From assembly GCF_900107375.1 (NCBI RefSeq), contig NZ_FNPT01000028.1, positions 1-57,937 of the forward strand: a stretch of DNA of 57,937 nt, given 5' to 3'. Origin of the DNA: Lysobacter sp. yr284. Its GTDB lineage: Bacteria; Pseudomonadota; Gammaproteobacteria; Xanthomonadales; Xanthomonadaceae. This document shows positions 56,904 through 57,937 of the stretch, one piece after another. Below the pieces are notes generated by a model that saw nothing but the letters and a program-made list of their open reading frames with translations, had not been told where the DNA came from and made no database searches. Within the stretch, counting starts at the first letter, position 1. Each line of letters begins with the position of its first letter. A program made the translations under genes and the position numbers.

Positions 56904-56936
56904 AAAAACTAAGGCGGCCCGGTTTCCCGGCCCGCC
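56904..56936 (-). terminator. Terminator-like hairpin (attenuator) in the rpsJ leader
   Basis: On the minus strand, GGCGG/CCGCC and CCGG/CCGG stems are separated by one G-G mismatch and capped by a GAAA tetraloop. They are followed by TTAGTTTTTCC. It lies about 112 nt upstream of the rpsJ ATG and about 170 nt after the candidate promoter. This arrangement resembles the L4-sensitive attenuator of the E. coli S10 leader. Confidence 0.5.
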
Positions 56937-57111
56937 CAGACTGAGCAGAACGCACGAAAGGCCCCGTTACTGTTCCCTGGTTGCCCGAAGGCCCGGAACG
57001 TACGGAGCTGCCGTGCGACATATCCCTGTCTGGCGAATACGAGGGACGTCCTGTTCCTCATTTCGCTGGTTGCGCCGCCTCGGAAACCGAAGGCTGGCAC
57101 GGTGGTCGCGC

Positions 57112-57141
57112 ATTCTAGCCGTATTGGCGGGGGCGATGCAA
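57112..57141 (-). promoter_or_regulatory. Candidate promoter of the S10 operon
   Basis: On the minus strand, TTGCAT (57136-57141) and TAGAAT (57112-57117) are separated by 18 bp. The start of transcription would be near 57105, giving a leader of about 313 nt before the rpsJ ATG. The fit to the sigma-70 consensus is moderate. Confidence 0.45.
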
Positions 57142-57203
57142 CACCCCTGCTCTACGGAATCGCGGACCGGGCCTGAGCTCTGTTCACAGAGCCGGCAGCC
57201 CTG

Positions 57204-57235
57204 AAAAAGCCGCGGCGGCCGATTGGCCGCCGCGG
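57204..57235 (-). terminator. Rho-independent terminator of tuf
   Basis: CCGCGGCGGCC pairs with GGCCGCCGCGG around a GATT loop (57210-57235). On the minus strand it is followed by CTTTTTCA. Confidence 0.85.
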
Positions 57236-57278
57236 GATCTTTTCGCCGGAGACTTCGGAGCGGAGTCCTCGTCTCTGG

Positions 57279-57298
57279 ATCCCCGCTTTCGCGGGGAT
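57279..57298. repeat. Short dispersed hairpin repeat (GATCCCCGC type)
   Basis: ATCCCCGC and GCGGGGAT flank a TTTC loop. Such CTGGATCCCCGCTTTCGCGG sequences are, to my knowledge, scattered through genomes of Xanthomonas, Lysobacter and Stenotrophomonas; only this copy is in the window. Confidence 0.6.
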
Positions 57299-57342
57299 GA
57301 CGATCTGACAGAGCCGCGCGCTGGCGCGCGCGGGTCAGATCG

Positions 57343-57937
57343 TCACTTGACGATCTTGGACACCACGCCGGCGCCGACGGTACGGCCGCCTTCGCGGATC
57401 GCGAAGCGCAGGCCTTCGTCCATCGCCACCGGGTTGATCAGCGTGACCACCATCTTCACGTTGTCGCCCGGCATCACCATCTCCACGCCTTCCGGCAGCT
57501 GGCACGCGCCAGTGATGTCGGTGGTGCGGAAGTAGAACTGCGGACGGTAGCCCTTGAAGAACGGGGTGTGGCGGCCGCCTTCGTCCTTCGACAGCACGTA
57601 CACCTCGCCCTCGAACTCGGTGTGCGGGGTGATCGAACCCGGCTTCGCCAGCACCTGGCCGCGCTCCACGTCGTCGCGCTTGGTGCCGCGCAGCAGCAGG
57701 CCCGCGTTGTCGCCCGCCTGGCCCTGGTCCAGCAGCTTGCGGAACATCTCGACGCCGGTGACCGTGGTCTTCTGGGTCGGACGGATGCCGACGATTTCGA
57801 TTTCGTCGCCCACCTTGATGATGCCGCGCTCGATACGGCCGGTCACCACGGTGCCGCGGCCCGAGATCGAGAACACGTCTTCCACCGGCATCAGGAACGG
57901 CTTGTCGATCGCGCGCTCCGGCTGCGGAATGAAGCTG
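57343..57937 (-). CDS. tuf: Elongation factor Tu, C-terminal part (runs off right edge)
   Basis: About 198 residues are visible, spanning domains II and III, with [43 protein letters not shown], and the C-terminal [15 protein letters not shown]-Tu delivers aminoacyl-tRNA to the ribosome. The N-terminal GTPase domain lies beyond the window. It is upstream of the S10 operon, in keeping with a str operon ending in tuf, but separated by its own terminator. Confidence 0.97.
   Translation of the reverse strand, partial: SFIPQPERAIDKPFLMPVEDVFSISGRGTVVTGRIERGIIKVGDEIEIVGIRPTQKTTVTGVEMFRKLLDQGQAGDNAGLLLRGTKRDDVERGQVLAKPGSITPHTEFEGEVYVLSKDEGGRHTPFFKGYRPQFYFRTTDITGACQLPEGVEMVMPGDNVKMVVTLINPVAMDEGLRFAIREGGRTVGAGVVSKIVK

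Larger units (their letters stand above)
56792..57342. other. tuf/rpsJ intergenic region with S10 leader
   Basis: The 551 bp contain, from high to low coordinate on the minus strand, a repeat hairpin (57279-57298), the tuf terminator (57204-57235), a candidate rpsJ promoter (57112-57141) and a long leader with a terminator-like hairpin (56904-56936). No gene is present. Confidence 0.6.

Overview
The window is about 58 kb of high-GC chromosomal DNA that looks like a Lysobacter or closely related Xanthomonadaceae genome. The lineage call is an inference from four things: a fused aspartate kinase/diaminopimelate decarboxylase gene, a MurL/MurD2 pair (the Xanthomonas-type route to D-glutamate in peptidoglycan), the many palindromic repeats of the GTAGGAGCGGC...GCCGCGAC type, and the gene order around the ribosomal operons. 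No tRNA, rRNA, CRISPR array, prophage or insertion sequence was seen.

Left part (1-13.5 kb). A surface-type protein with tandem 130-residue DUF11-like repeats runs off the left edge. A relatively AT-rich 360 bp segment with hairpins and palindromes separates it from the polyprenyl diphosphate synthase gene. Next come a secreted dienelactone hydrolase-like protein and a minus-strand operon lysAC-murL-murD2 that links aspartate-family/DAP metabolism with the L-Glu addition and epimerisation steps of muropeptide synthesis. PhzF-like, bile-acid:sodium-symporter-like, Crp/Fnr and VOC-family genes follow.

Dicarboxylate region (13.5-25.3 kb). A TonB-dependent receptor, a KgtP-type MHS permease, DctA, an OprO/P-like porin, a hybrid sensor kinase, a LuxR-type response regulator and malate dehydrogenase lie together. 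This reads as one uptake-and-use locus for C4/C5 dicarboxylates, with energised outer-membrane entry as an untested idea.

Middle part (25.3-34.2 kb). A membrane-anchored glutaredoxin-like protein, a class I aminotransferase, a tight three-gene envelope operon (exported protein, M48 metallopeptidase, lipoprotein), a cyclophilin, TypA/BipA, and a membrane pair (a proline-rich protein with an L7/L12-like tail, and a DUF2127 protein).

PQQ region (34.4-39.9 kb). pqqA-B-C-D-E are in order on the plus strand. pqqB/C and pqqC/D overlap by 4 bp, and two Arg-rich mini-ORFs bridge pqqD to pqqE by further ATGA overlaps. No pqqF and no quinoprotein dehydrogenase are in view. A lipoprotein amidase follows, then class II DAHP synthase and DsbB on the other strand.

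Right part (42.3-57.9 kb). The S10-spc-alpha ribosomal protein superoperon is on the minus strand, in the order rpsJ, rplC, D, W, B, rpsS, rplV, rpsC, rplP, rpmC, rpsQ, rplN, X, E, rpsN, rpsH, rplF, R, rpsE, rpmD, rplO, secY, rpsM, K, D, rpoA, rplQ, preceded by the 3' end of tuf. It differs from the E. coli layout in having no rpmJ after secY. Several of its intercistronic spacers are long and packed with hairpins. The rpsJ leader carries a terminator-like hairpin that resembles the position of the E. coli S10 attenuator.
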